From 2-02-FULL-46-13 sp036517235 (GTDB lineage Bacteria > Patescibacteriota > Minisyncoccia > Phycocordibacterales > DSPV01), in NCBI GenBank assembly GCA_036517235.1, contig DATDXL010000062.1:1-16269 (forward strand): 16,269 bases of DNA, written 5' to 3'. Shown one piece after another: positions 1 to 6,810 of the stretch. The notes under the pieces are model-generated. The model searched no databases. It saw only the letters and a program-made list of their open reading frames with translations, and was not told where the DNA came from. Numbering within the stretch: position 1 is the first letter of the stretch; the number at the start of each line of letters is the position of its first letter. The translations under genes and the position numbers were made by a program.

Positions 1-2226
1 GGCTACGCATGGTCAGAAAACATTGGCATAGTGAAGTTCGGCGGTTTACCTATTGCCAGTATACCTAAAGAAAATGGAGTAGACGGAACGGTAAAAGTGA
101 ATGCTCGCGTTGGTGCCGGAAATATAGTTGAGGGGTGGGCACGTGCGATAAGTCCTGTGGGAATTCCGGAAGGTCTTATCGCCTACTGGGCATTCAATGA
201 AGAGTCTGGGACGTCAGCCACTGATTCGTCGGGTCACCATAAGACAGGAACGCTTACCAATAATCCTACTCGGGTAAACGATCGGCTCGAGCGAGCCCTC
301 TCCTTTGATGGTGTGAACGATTATGTGAACTTTGGCGATACCGCTGATATTGGTGACGGTGCCGTTACGGTGTCGGCATGGATAAAAGGAGATCCGAGTA
401 TGTCGGCATGGGGGCGTATTCTAGACAAGGGTTTTAGTAGCGCGTATTCAGTTACACGATATATCGGTACCAATGATGTTTCGTTGGAAATGAGCGGTGT
501 GCATACTATTATTACTTCAGCAATCGATAATACGTGGCACCACATTCTCTTTACGAGGAGCGGACAGACAGTGACAGGATATAAAGACGGGGTGCAAGTT
601 GTTCAAGTCACCAATGCGGTGTACGGACAAAATAGAACCAACGCGCTTCCATTCTTTATCGGCTACAACCCTGGCGAAGGAACGCGGGTATATTGGAAAG
701 GGATTATAGATGACGTGCGCATCTACGACAGGGCTCTTACCTCGACGGAGGTTAACATCCTCTACACCTTCACCGGTAACGCCGGCGGATGGGACGGGTG
801 GATCAGTCTCAAAGGGACGACAGGCGGTGGGGGGAGCTATGGCGGAGAAATGATAGGCAATCGGTTCTTTGGCTGGGGCTGGGGAAGCGATGTCGTAGAA
901 TGGTTGCACTATCGCGGAGGTATCGGCCTCGCCGCCGGTTCTTGCAGTCCCCCGAGTATTTTTGCGAACTGGAATCGCGATGATAGCGCCACGGGCTATA
1001 AGTTGTACCGGAATGCGGGAGGAACGGAAATCTCCTTTGATGTCCCGCAACCCGCGTCAGGAAACATTGTGACGTACGAAGACACCAGTAACCTTAGAGC
1101 TGGCGCCTTATACCTTTATCGTGTCGCGTCACTGGTCGGCGGGTTAGAAGGTCCCGTAAGTTCACTGACAACTGGAAGAGCTCCAACTTGTGCAAACTTA
1201 AAGATTTATCGCGTAGATGAGAATCTCAATAATATTTCCGGTACCCAAGCGCGATACGACGGTGGAACATTCGCTACTTCCACAGGACCTGGTGGGAATC
1301 CCCTGATTGGAGAATTAGTGCATGTGGGTATGCACACAGTTGATGCGACGAAACTGACGGGGAAGACCATTACGGTGGGGACATGCACCTATGATAACGC
1401 GGCACCGAGCCAAAACTGTGAAGTGTTGCACACAGAATCTTGCAATGATTCCACGCTTCCTTGCATTGACCCTTCGCCAAGCTGTACTGACGGATACGAT
1501 TGCGTCCGGCTTAGCGGTATTCAGACCACATCGGGTAGCACCACGAAAGTTTCATTCCTTTATTCTTCAACGATAGCTACTACGCCGGCGTGTTTCTTAA
1601 GAGTGAAAGGTCCGAGTGATGGCAGGTACACGACGACTCCAGAGCCAGTAGCGTCCGGAGAATCTGTCTTGCTGCAGACCCAGGTACGAAACGTAAGTGG
1701 CTGTACGTTGAACAGTGTTCCCAGTCTACCTCTGACACGCACTACGATTTCAGCCGAAACTCAAGGCACTCTTCGACCCGAGACTACTACGGAAGGTCCT
1801 CTCACAGATCTTGGCGGGTATACGTTCAATCTTAATTGTTTGGATTTGTCGAGTCCTCCTGCTCCCATCATGTGTCCTTCTGTCACGGTACCTGTTGATG
1901 AAATACCCATAGGCCTTTCCTGCTCGTTCATCCCGCCCAATTCTACGTCAGAGCCCGTGGTGGGTAGACCCCTTACGATACAGGTGAGCATTGTCGACGG
2001 TGTTCCACCCTTTAACATCCACTGGACCGATAGCGATAATTTCGATTATACGACTACAGGACCGACTCAAGGTATCTATGAGGTTACCAGGATTTACTCA
2101 AGGGTGGGTAGCAAGTCTTTATGGGTGGATGTCATAGACAGTGAAGGAAATACCGACAGGTGTTCTCTCGTGGCGGGTGTGAATGGCCCCAATCTCAAAG
2201 TAAAACCCCTCTTTGATGTGTATTAG
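1..2226 (+). CDS. Exported LamG-domain surface protein, 5' partial
   Basis: The frame is open to the left edge; the visible protein begins GYAWSENIG, a phrase common in parcubacterial surface proteins, so the GTG at 31 is probably not the start. 741 residues are visible. Counting from nt 1: a GWARA half-motif near 45-49; a LamG/concanavalin-like domain at about 57-255 (AYWAFNEESG at its start, SFDGVNDYV, the TWHHILFTRSG strand, IDDVRIYDRAL at its end); then GGWDGWISL at 262-270; a glycine/tryptophan-rich stretch to about 300; a fibronectin III-like segment at 315-390 (GYKLYRNAG, YLYRVAS); cysteine-rich beta modules; and a PKD-like C-terminus (PPFNIHWTDSDN). There is no sortase motif or C-terminal membrane helix, and the signal peptide must lie upstream. 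LamG domains usually bind glycans or proteins; the ligand is unknown. Export and surface location are inferred from the domains. Confidence 0.9.
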   Translation, partial: GYAWSENIGIVKFGGLPIASIPKENGVDGTVKVNARVGAGNIVEGWARAISPVGIPEGLIAYWAFNEESGTSATDSSGHHKTGTLTNNPTRVNDRLERALSFDGVNDYVNFGDTADIGDGAVTVSAWIKGDPSMSAWGRILDKGFSSAYSVTRYIGTNDVSLEMSGVHTIITSAIDNTWHHILFTRSGQTVTGYKDGVQVVQVTNAVYGQNRTNALPFFIGYNPGEGTRVYWKGIIDDVRIYDRALTSTEVNILYTFTGNAGGWDGWISLKGTTGGGGSYGGEMIGNRFFGWGWGSDVVEWLHYRGGIGLAAGSCSPPSIFANWNRDDSATGYKLYRNAGGTEISFDVPQPASGNIVTYEDTSNLRAGALYLYRVASLVGGLEGPVSSLTTGRAPTCANLKIYRVDENLNNISGTQARYDGGTFATSTGPGGNPLIGELVHVGMHTVDATKLTGKTITVGTCTYDNAAPSQNCEVLHTESCNDSTLPCIDPSPSCTDGYDCVRLSGIQTTSGSTTKVSFLYSSTIATTPACFLRVKGPSDGRYTTTPEPVASGESVLLQTQVRNVSGCTLNSVPSLPLTRTTISAETQGTLRPETTTEGPLTDLGGYTFNLNCLDLSSPPAPIMCPSVTVPVDEIPIGLSCSFIPPNSTSEPVVGRPLTIQVSIVDGVPPFNIHWTDSDNFDYTTTGPTQGIYEVTRIYSRVGSKSLWVDVIDSEGNTDRCSLVAGVNGPNLKVKPLFDVY

Positions 2227-2258
2227 GAAAAAAGTCCGACCTTTTACAAAGGTCGAAC
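2227..2258 (-). terminator. Possible minus-strand intrinsic terminator
   Basis: Read on the minus strand, an 11-bp stem (arms 2248-2258 and 2234-2244, one C-A mismatch) with a 3-nt loop is followed directly by a six-U run (complement of 2228-2233). On the plus strand no U-run follows, so it does not look like a canonical terminator for the LamG gene. No confident minus-strand gene feeds into it. Confidence 0.4.
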
Positions 2259-2453
2259 CTTGCGGAGTGTGTAATTTATAAGGTAAGTATATTTTTATTG
2301 CCTAACGAGTGAGGGAAGCGAAAAAGTTCCTCTTTTTCACTTTCGAACGAGCGACGGCAACAAAGGGTTTAGTATCCCGCCCCTTGGGGCGAAAAAGGGT
2401 AAGCGAAGCCAACACCGCATGGGTGCAGGGCTTGCCCTGCGGTTAACCTACCA

Positions 2454-2502
2454 CCGTGAGTCTCTGAAACTCACAGTTGCTGTGAGTTTCAGAGACTCAC
2501 GG
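2454..2502. repeat. Perfect inverted repeat, 23-bp arms, 3-nt loop
   Basis: The left arm 2454-2476 is the exact reverse complement of the right arm 2480-2502, with loop TTG. Each arm also contains a smaller inverted repeat (GTGAGT ... ACTCAC), so several folds are possible. No U-run follows on either strand, which argues against a standard terminator. Confidence 0.95.
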
Positions 2503-2561
2503 AATTCGAAATCAGCAGGGACTCTCCTTGATAGATATTAGCCTACTATCCCCACCATTCC

Positions 2562-2590
2562 TTGCGGGGGGGGCACGTATTCGCTACACT
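2562..2590 (+). promoter_or_regulatory. Candidate sigma-70-type promoter, leaderless geometry
   Basis: TTGCGG (2562-2567), a 17-nt spacer, then TACACT (2585-2590). The expected transcription start is at about 2597, that is at or one base before the ATG at 2598. No Shine-Dalgarno sequence precedes the ATG, which fits a leaderless mRNA. Confidence 0.45.
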
Positions 2591-2597
2591 TAAACCT

Positions 2598-3785
2598 ATG
2601 AAAAGTCTTGCTCGCCAAGTGCTTGATGCCGGTAAGATCATCGTTCTCGGTTTCGCGCTTTCGGTTGGCGTCTCCTACCTCTTTGCGTGGACGGGACCGA
2701 CGGCCCCGCCCCCGGAAGGCAACGTAGCCGCACCAGTGAATGTAAGTAGCAATGCCCAGGCAAAACTCGGAGGTTTATCACTGGGCACTACGGTACTACC
2801 GATAGCTCCCGCGCTCTTTCGGGTTGATTGTCCTTCGAATGACTGTATTGGAAAAGTACTCACAGCTACCGATAACAATGGAAATGTCGTGTGGCAGGAT
2901 GTCCCTCCGACACAGTCGGTTCAGTGCACCAACGTCGGTACTACTTCCTTCGTATCTCTCAATGGAAACAATTCGGGGAACAACAATTCTATTGTGGTCA
3001 ATATCGGTACCCTGACGGCAGGAACGTATACCTTCACTGGCTCGGGACAGACCTACAATAGTGGAGGCGGCGGGTGGGCCGGTGTTATTATTGATAGTTC
3101 TCCAAATTTTACACTGGGCGATGCAAGCTGGGTAAGTATGATAAATAGTACTTATGGTGGTAATCCAGCAACAAGCGGTACTGGTCCATCTTACAGATTT
3201 TATTACAATAATGACAACGTAAATACTATAGTAATGTTGAAGAGAAATGGTTACAACGAAGCTTCTTTCACAGTTCCATCAACCTCGATTACGCTAGCAG
3301 GAACAAAATACATGTATATCGTTCTGACTCAAGCGGCTATTAGTGGGAGTTTAACCATTGAAGGTACACAGAATATATGCGCTGGCGGAGGGGGAAATCC
3401 AATAACGATACTTGGGCCACTTGCGTACACTGTTAGTACCGACTTCAACAAAGAAGGCAGATTCACATTAAACCAGGCAGGCAAGGTGCAGATTGTTGCC
3501 TACGCGAATACGTGCGTGGGTGGAGATTCGGGAGATCCCGGAAGCGTATTCCTTGATGTTGATGGGACTCGATATGATTTTGCCTATCTCAAAGACTCAT
3601 CCGGCGGTGCAGGCTGTCATGGAGAGACTTTGGCGACTCCGCAAACTACCTTTTTGTCAGGCCAGCATAACGTCAGTGTGCACACGTACAATCAGAATCA
3701 GTATTTCACGTCCCACGTGGCTTATGGGAATAACCCCACGCCGGTTGATATATACGTGTATTGTACTAATTGTAGCCAACCTTAA
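2598..3785 (+). CDS. Signal-anchored fibre-like exported protein
   Basis: 395 residues from the ATG at 2598; a longer in-frame TTG start at 2562 is less likely because the signal sequence begins MKSLARQVLDAGK at this ATG. Residues 1-33 form a basic-hydrophobic signal or anchor segment ending near FAWTG. Then comes the WTGPT-APPPEGNVAAPVN phrase seen at the N-terminus of many parcubacterial surface proteins, and a GKVLTATDNNGNVVWQ stretch resembling the stalk repeats of tail-fibre-like proteins. Two beta-rich modules follow (about 115-275 and 280-395), each bracketed by cysteines, the last ones in YCTNCSQP at the C-terminus, so disulfides outside the cell are plausible. No enzyme motif is visible. 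It is probably a surface or adhesion protein, and its partner is unknown. The stop codon lies inside the dispersed repeat at 3782-3816. Confidence 0.85.
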   Translation: MKSLARQVLDAGKIIVLGFALSVGVSYLFAWTGPTAPPPEGNVAAPVNVSSNAQAKLGGLSLGTTVLPIAPALFRVDCPSNDCIGKVLTATDNNGNVVWQDVPPTQSVQCTNVGTTSFVSLNGNNSGNNNSIVVNIGTLTAGTYTFTGSGQTYNSGGGGWAGVIIDSSPNFTLGDASWVSMINSTYGGNPATSGTGPSYRFYYNNDNVNTIVMLKRNGYNEASFTVPSTSITLAGTKYMYIVLTQAAISGSLTIEGTQNICAGGGGNPITILGPLAYTVSTDFNKEGRFTLNQAGKVQIVAYANTCVGGDSGDPGSVFLDVDGTRYDFAYLKDSSGGAGCHGETLATPQTTFLSGQHNVSVHTYNQNQYFTSHVAYGNNPTPVDIYVYCTNCSQP

Positions 3786-3816
3786 TCTTTCCGCAGAATT
3801 CCCCGTCAGCTCTGCT
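3782..3816 (+). repeat. Dispersed repeat, copy A
   Basis: It matches 16125-16159 at 32 of 35 positions, including 25 identical bases (3792-3816 = 16135-16159). Similarity fades over the next 20 or so bases. Within it GCAGA (3793-3797) can pair with TCTGC (3811-3815). It overlaps the stop codon of the preceding gene. Confidence 0.9.
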
Positions 3817-3867
3817 GCGAGGATATGGACGAGCAGGGTTTATTGAGTTATCAGGAAAGAGTAAAAA

Positions 3868-4018
3868 GAGATCCGGTCTGCGTTTGTAGTCGATCCTGCT
3901 ACGAGTTGTACGGTTGAAGTTAATAATGCAAGTGCGGCAGGTTCATTTCGTTGTTGTTTGAGGTAGTACTCTCACAGGTACTTCCTGCTTTGTAGAAGAA
4001 GCGAATGGCGGTGATTAG
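3868..4018 (+). pseudogene. Possible remnant of a cysteine-containing exported protein
   Basis: A start-less frame reads EIRSAFVVDPATSCTVEVN and continues to about 3960 before a stop. The +1-shifted frame from 3962 continues as GSTLTGTSCFVEEANGGD to a stop at 4016-4018. Both halves have the Ser/Thr/Cys/Val-rich character of the exported proteins upstream, as if one frame had been broken near 3940-3962. There is no start codon or signal sequence, and the call rests on composition only. Confidence 0.25.
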
Positions 4019-4045
4019 TTGTAACACTACGATCTTTCGATTTGT

Positions 4046-4074
4046 TTGTAAAAACCGAGGAAATCGTGCATACT
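4046..4074 (+). promoter_or_regulatory. Weak candidate promoter for mreB
   Basis: TTGTAA (4046-4051), a 17-nt spacer, CATACT (4069-4074). It would give a leader of about 117 nt. A second -10-like box, TAAAAT (4180-4185), lies 12 nt before the ATG but has no clear -35. Confidence 0.3.
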
Positions 4075-4197
4075 AGGCCTGTTTCACCCTCTGAAATTTT
4101 AGTCCGGTTTGCTAGTTGTAATTAAATAGAAACTGGATTGTGCCAATGAGGGCTTTAGTAGTATCAGAAGGTTAATCGCTAAAATTTTCTAGGATAA

Positions 4198-5211
4198 ATG
4201 GCTTTTTTTTCCAAAAAACTCGGTATTGACCTTGGCACCGCGAACACGCTCGTGTTCGTTCCCGGCAAAGGAATCGTTCTCAACGAGCCTTCGGTAGTTG
4301 CGATGCTTGAGCCCGAAAGGAGGATTCTTGCGGTTGGTGCCGAGGCAAAGAAGATGATTGGTAAGACTCCCGACACTATCGTTGCGTACCGGCCTATGAA
4401 AGACGGTGTCATCGCTGATTACCGTGTGACCGAAGCTATGCTTCGCTACTTCATCCATAAGGCGCTGGGACGATGGAATATTTGGAAGCCCGAGGTCATG
4501 CTTTCCGTGCCGGCGGCTATCACCTCAACCGAGCGCCGTGCGGTCATTGAGGCGGCAGTGCGAGCGGGTGCTAAGAATGCCTACGTGGTAAAAGAGCCGA
4601 TACTTGCTGCCATCGGTGCTGGTATCCCGATTCACGAACCAGTGGGGCATATGGTGGTTGATATCGGAGGCGGCACGACCGATGTCGCCGTGATCTCCCT
4701 CGGCGGTATCGTTGCCTCAACCTCGGTCAAGTGCGCAGGCAACAGGATCGATTATGCTATCGCGGATTACTTGAAAAAAACCTACAACCTCGTCATCGGC
4801 GACAAGATGGCCGAGGATATCAAGATCCAGATCGGTTCCGCGATACCTCTCGAGGAAGAGCTCGAAATGACCATCAAGGGCCGAGACTTCGTGACAGGTC
4901 TTCCTCGCGCGACGCAACTCAAAACGAATGAAGTGGTGAAAGCTATCGGCCGAGAGCTGCGCGAGATGATCAAAGCTATCAAGGAAGTCTTGCAAGAGAC
5001 TCCTCCCGAACTGGCTGCTGATATCATCGAGCGCGGCATCATCATGACCGGAGGTTCTTCGCTTCTGCGCAATTTTCCTGAACTGGTATTTCGTCGCACC
5101 GGAGTTCCTTCCAGACTTGGGAAAGACGCTCTCTTTTGCGTCGCTCGAGGCACTGGGGTCGCGCTGGAGCATCTCGATAGTTATAAGAAAGCTATCGTCG
5201 CTAAGCGCTAA
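4198..5211 (+). CDS. mreB: Rod shape-determining actin homolog MreB, first paralog
   Basis: 337 residues, near the family's usual length. Actin-fold ATPase motifs are in order: phosphate loop 1 GIDLGTANT at 9-17, the catalytic glutamate region ITSTERRAV at 108-116, KEPILAAIG at 132-140, phosphate loop 2 DIGGGTTD at 155-162, GRDFVTGLPR at 228-237 and the adenosine motif TGGSSLL at 284-290. MreB polymerises under the membrane and guides lateral wall synthesis. It differs from the second copy (9950-11026) in having only a short MAFFSKK leader and a basic C-terminus, and it is not next to mreC. AGGA lies 3 nt before the ATG, an unusually short spacing. A cytoskeletal role is firm for the family; why two copies exist is unknown. 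Confidence 0.95.
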   Translation: MAFFSKKLGIDLGTANTLVFVPGKGIVLNEPSVVAMLEPERRILAVGAEAKKMIGKTPDTIVAYRPMKDGVIADYRVTEAMLRYFIHKALGRWNIWKPEVMLSVPAAITSTERRAVIEAAVRAGAKNAYVVKEPILAAIGAGIPIHEPVGHMVVDIGGGTTDVAVISLGGIVASTSVKCAGNRIDYAIADYLKKTYNLVIGDKMAEDIKIQIGSAIPLEEELEMTIKGRDFVTGLPRATQLKTNEVVKAIGRELREMIKAIKEVLQETPPELAADIIERGIIMTGGSSLLRNFPELVFRRTGVPSRLGKDALFCVARGTGVALEHLDSYKKAIVAKR

Positions 5212-5290
5212 GGGTTCGCTTTAGAGGCAGAGAAAGGCGAGACTGGCTTAAATAGATCTCTCGGTACGGATTCGTTTCTAAAGGTTATTC

Positions 5291-5318
5291 TTTGGTGTTG
5301 TTTCTTTTTTGTTATACT
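5291..5318 (+). promoter_or_regulatory. Extended -10 promoter, leaderless geometry
   Basis: TGT precedes TATACT (5313-5318), an extended -10; the best -35 is TTTGGT (5291-5296) with a 16-nt spacer. The start of transcription is expected at about 5325, and the holB-like ATG is at 5326. There is no Shine-Dalgarno sequence. Confidence 0.6.
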
Positions 5319-5325
5319 GACAGTC

Positions 5326-6042
5326 ATGAATACAGATAGGATTTGGCAAGGAGTAGGAAAGGGGAACGTACTGCTGCACCACGCCTACGGCATCGCGGGA
5401 GAGCGCAACGAAGCGCTCCGCCGGCTTTTTGCTTTTCTCGAGAAGACGCTCTCCTATGAAGTCCGTGCCAATCCCGACTTCTCGGTAAATCAGTACAACA
5501 CGCTCACTATAGATGATAGCCGTCGAATAAAAGAAATGGAAGGGAAGAAGGCGTTTTCAGGAAGGAAGATCATTATCATCGCTTTCAATGCGGCAACGGC
5601 TGACGCGCAAAATGCGCTCCTCAAGGTCCTTGAAGAACCCTCTCCCGATACGCACTTCTTCCTGATCGTGCCCCAAAGCGAGGTTATTTTGCCTACACTG
5701 TGCTCGCGCCTGTATCTGGTGAGTACCGACCGTACCTTTTCAGGTCCTGGCGAAGAGCATCGGGACGCAGAAGCTTTTCTAAAGGCAGGACGCAAGGAAC
5801 GGCTTGCCATGGCAAAAGCTATTGCTGACGCTATAGCAGAAGGAGAAAAAGAGAAACAGGTTGCCATTGATCTCGTAGGGAATCTTGAGGTGCTCTGTGC
5901 TCGTGGATTTCTCAGTGCGGGAGCATCAACTGAACTATTCAAAGACCTTTCGCTTTGTCGGGACTACCTAAAAGACCCTTCTGCTTCCGTGAAGATGCTC
6001 CTTGAACATGTAGCGCTTGTATTACCACAAGCTAAAATGTAG
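5326..6042 (+). CDS. holB: Clamp-loader AAA+ subunit, DNA polymerase III delta'-like
   Basis: 238 residues, shorter than the roughly 330 of E. coli delta'. The N-terminus LLHHAYGIAG resembles the start of clamp-loader ATPases, but the P-loop is replaced by AGERNEALRRL, with no GK[ST]. TIDDSRRI at 61-68, RKIIIIAFNAATADAQNALL at 80-99, KVLEEP at 100-105 (the DExx/sensor region) and LPTLCSR at 122-128 (the SRC-like arginine finger) match the delta'/gamma family. Delta' is naturally ATPase-dead yet donates the arginine finger, so loss of the P-loop fits that role in loading the sliding clamp. No zinc cysteines are seen and the C-terminal collar domain is short. It has its own promoter and lies between mreB and frr. 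Confidence 0.8.
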   Translation: MNTDRIWQGVGKGNVLLHHAYGIAGERNEALRRLFAFLEKTLSYEVRANPDFSVNQYNTLTIDDSRRIKEMEGKKAFSGRKIIIIAFNAATADAQNALLKVLEEPSPDTHFFLIVPQSEVILPTLCSRLYLVSTDRTFSGPGEEHRDAEAFLKAGRKERLAMAKAIADAIAEGEKEKQVAIDLVGNLEVLCARGFLSAGASTELFKDLSLCRDYLKDPSASVKMLLEHVALVLPQAKM

Positions 6043-6162
6043 AATACAAATATCAAGATGCAAAATAGTGGTTCAGATTTGAGAATGACAAGAGAAAAAA
6101 GAGCGTTGAGACGTTTCGTATCGTCATTTTCCATTTTGATTTTTTAATTTTTAATTATTATC

Positions 6163-6714
6163 ATGGCGTACGATCTCAAAGTCCTCAAAGAAAAGACAGC
6201 GGCGGCGCTCTCGTGGGTGCAAAAAGAGCTTTCTCTTATCCGCACGGGGCGTGCAGCCCCTGCTATTCTGGACTGGGTTTTCGTTGAATCGTATGGAACA
6301 AAAATGAGCATACGACAGCTTGCCTCGGTAAGTATCGAAGATGCTCGAACGCTGCGTGTCAGCCCTTTTGATCCGACGCAAGTAAAGAATATCGAGAAAG
6401 CCATCGTGCAATCTAATCTTGGGTTGTCGGTCGCGGTTGATGACAAGGGAGTAAGAGTGCTCTTTCCGGAATTGACCGCGGAGCGTCGAGAGGGGTATCT
6501 GAAGGTCGCAAAGGAGAAGCTTGAAGAAGCAAGAAAAAAGATCCGAGGTTCTCGTGATGATACCTGGAAAGATATCCAGGAAAAAGAGCGGAAAGGTCTG
6601 ATGAGCGAAGACGAGAAGTTCCGGACAAAGGACGCGATGCAGAAAATCGTCGACGATGCATCCAAAACGCTGGATGAGGTATACGCTCGGAAGGAGAAAG
6701 AGATTAATAGCTAG
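6163..6714 (+). CDS. frr: Ribosome recycling factor
   Basis: 183 residues, the normal length. ELSLIRTGRAAPAILD at 22-37 is the family signature of helix 1, followed by the beta-rich domain II (VFVESYGTKMSIRQLASVSI) and two long C-terminal helices rich in K/E (RREGYLKVAKEKLEEARKKI; MQKIVDDASKTLDEVYARKE). With EF-G it splits post-termination ribosomes. No Shine-Dalgarno sequence precedes the ATG; the 120-nt gap upstream is AT-rich and otherwise empty. It is followed after 96 nt by rseP, matching the conserved order frr-...-rseP-proS. Confidence 0.97.
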   Translation: MAYDLKVLKEKTAAALSWVQKELSLIRTGRAAPAILDWVFVESYGTKMSIRQLASVSIEDARTLRVSPFDPTQVKNIEKAIVQSNLGLSVAVDDKGVRVLFPELTAERREGYLKVAKEKLEEARKKIRGSRDDTWKDIQEKERKGLMSEDEKFRTKDAMQKIVDDASKTLDEVYARKEKEINS

Positions 6715-6810
6715 CTTAATGCTTAGAGCTTGACGCTTATAGCTTTAGAAAAAACTGTGAAGAAAAATCGTGGAAAGCTCAAAGCCCTAAGGTCCAAGCC
6801 CTAAGCTATT
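6715..6810. repeat. Short repeats between frr and rseP
   Basis: AGCCCTAAG occurs twice (6783-6791 and 6797-6805), and the preceding bases hold related GCTTA/AGCTT words that can pair with them (GCTTAGAGCTT near 6721). No gene is visible. Confidence 0.5.

Larger units (their letters stand above)
2227..2597. other. Hairpin-rich intergenic region
   Basis: These 371 nt hold no confident gene but many inverted repeats in series: 2234-2258 (11-bp stem, one mismatch), 2320-2338 (GAAAAAG/CTTTTTC), 2378-2391 (CGCCCC TT GGGGCG), 2425-2440 (GCAGGGC TT GCCCTGC) and the large palindrome at 2454-2502. On the minus strand the first hairpin is followed by six U, so the block could be a minus-strand structured transcript of about 300 nt. 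A 37-codon basic ORF (2415 to 2302, minus, GTG start, last residues KKRNFFASLTR) lies inside it; I could not decide whether it is real. Confidence 0.5.
3786..4197. other. Gene-free region upstream of mreB
   Basis: These 412 nt contain the end of the dispersed repeat, possible decayed coding sequence (3868-4018) and a candidate promoter (4046-4074). No confident intact ORF or RNA gene was recognised. The 3' half is AT-richer than the genes around it. Confidence 0.6.

Noticed and set aside
517..1050. Minus-strand 177-codon frame inside the LamG gene
   Set aside because: It is antisense to clear LamG and GGWDGWISL coding sequence; no motif, start context or promoter.
2300..2306. GCCTAAC, resembling an integron attC end
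   Set aside because: No matching GTTRRRY partner at a suitable distance and no integrase or cassette array.
2227..2597. RNase P RNA, tmRNA or SRP RNA in the hairpin-rich gap
   Set aside because: None of the conserved core sequences of these RNAs are present on either strand.
3786..4197. tRNA or riboswitch before mreB
   Set aside because: No TPsiC-arm GTTCRA with a matching cloverleaf, and no known aptamer core.
4717..5172. Minus-strand frame of 151 codons inside the first mreB
   Set aside because: Mirror frame of a conserved gene; the product has no recognisable domain.
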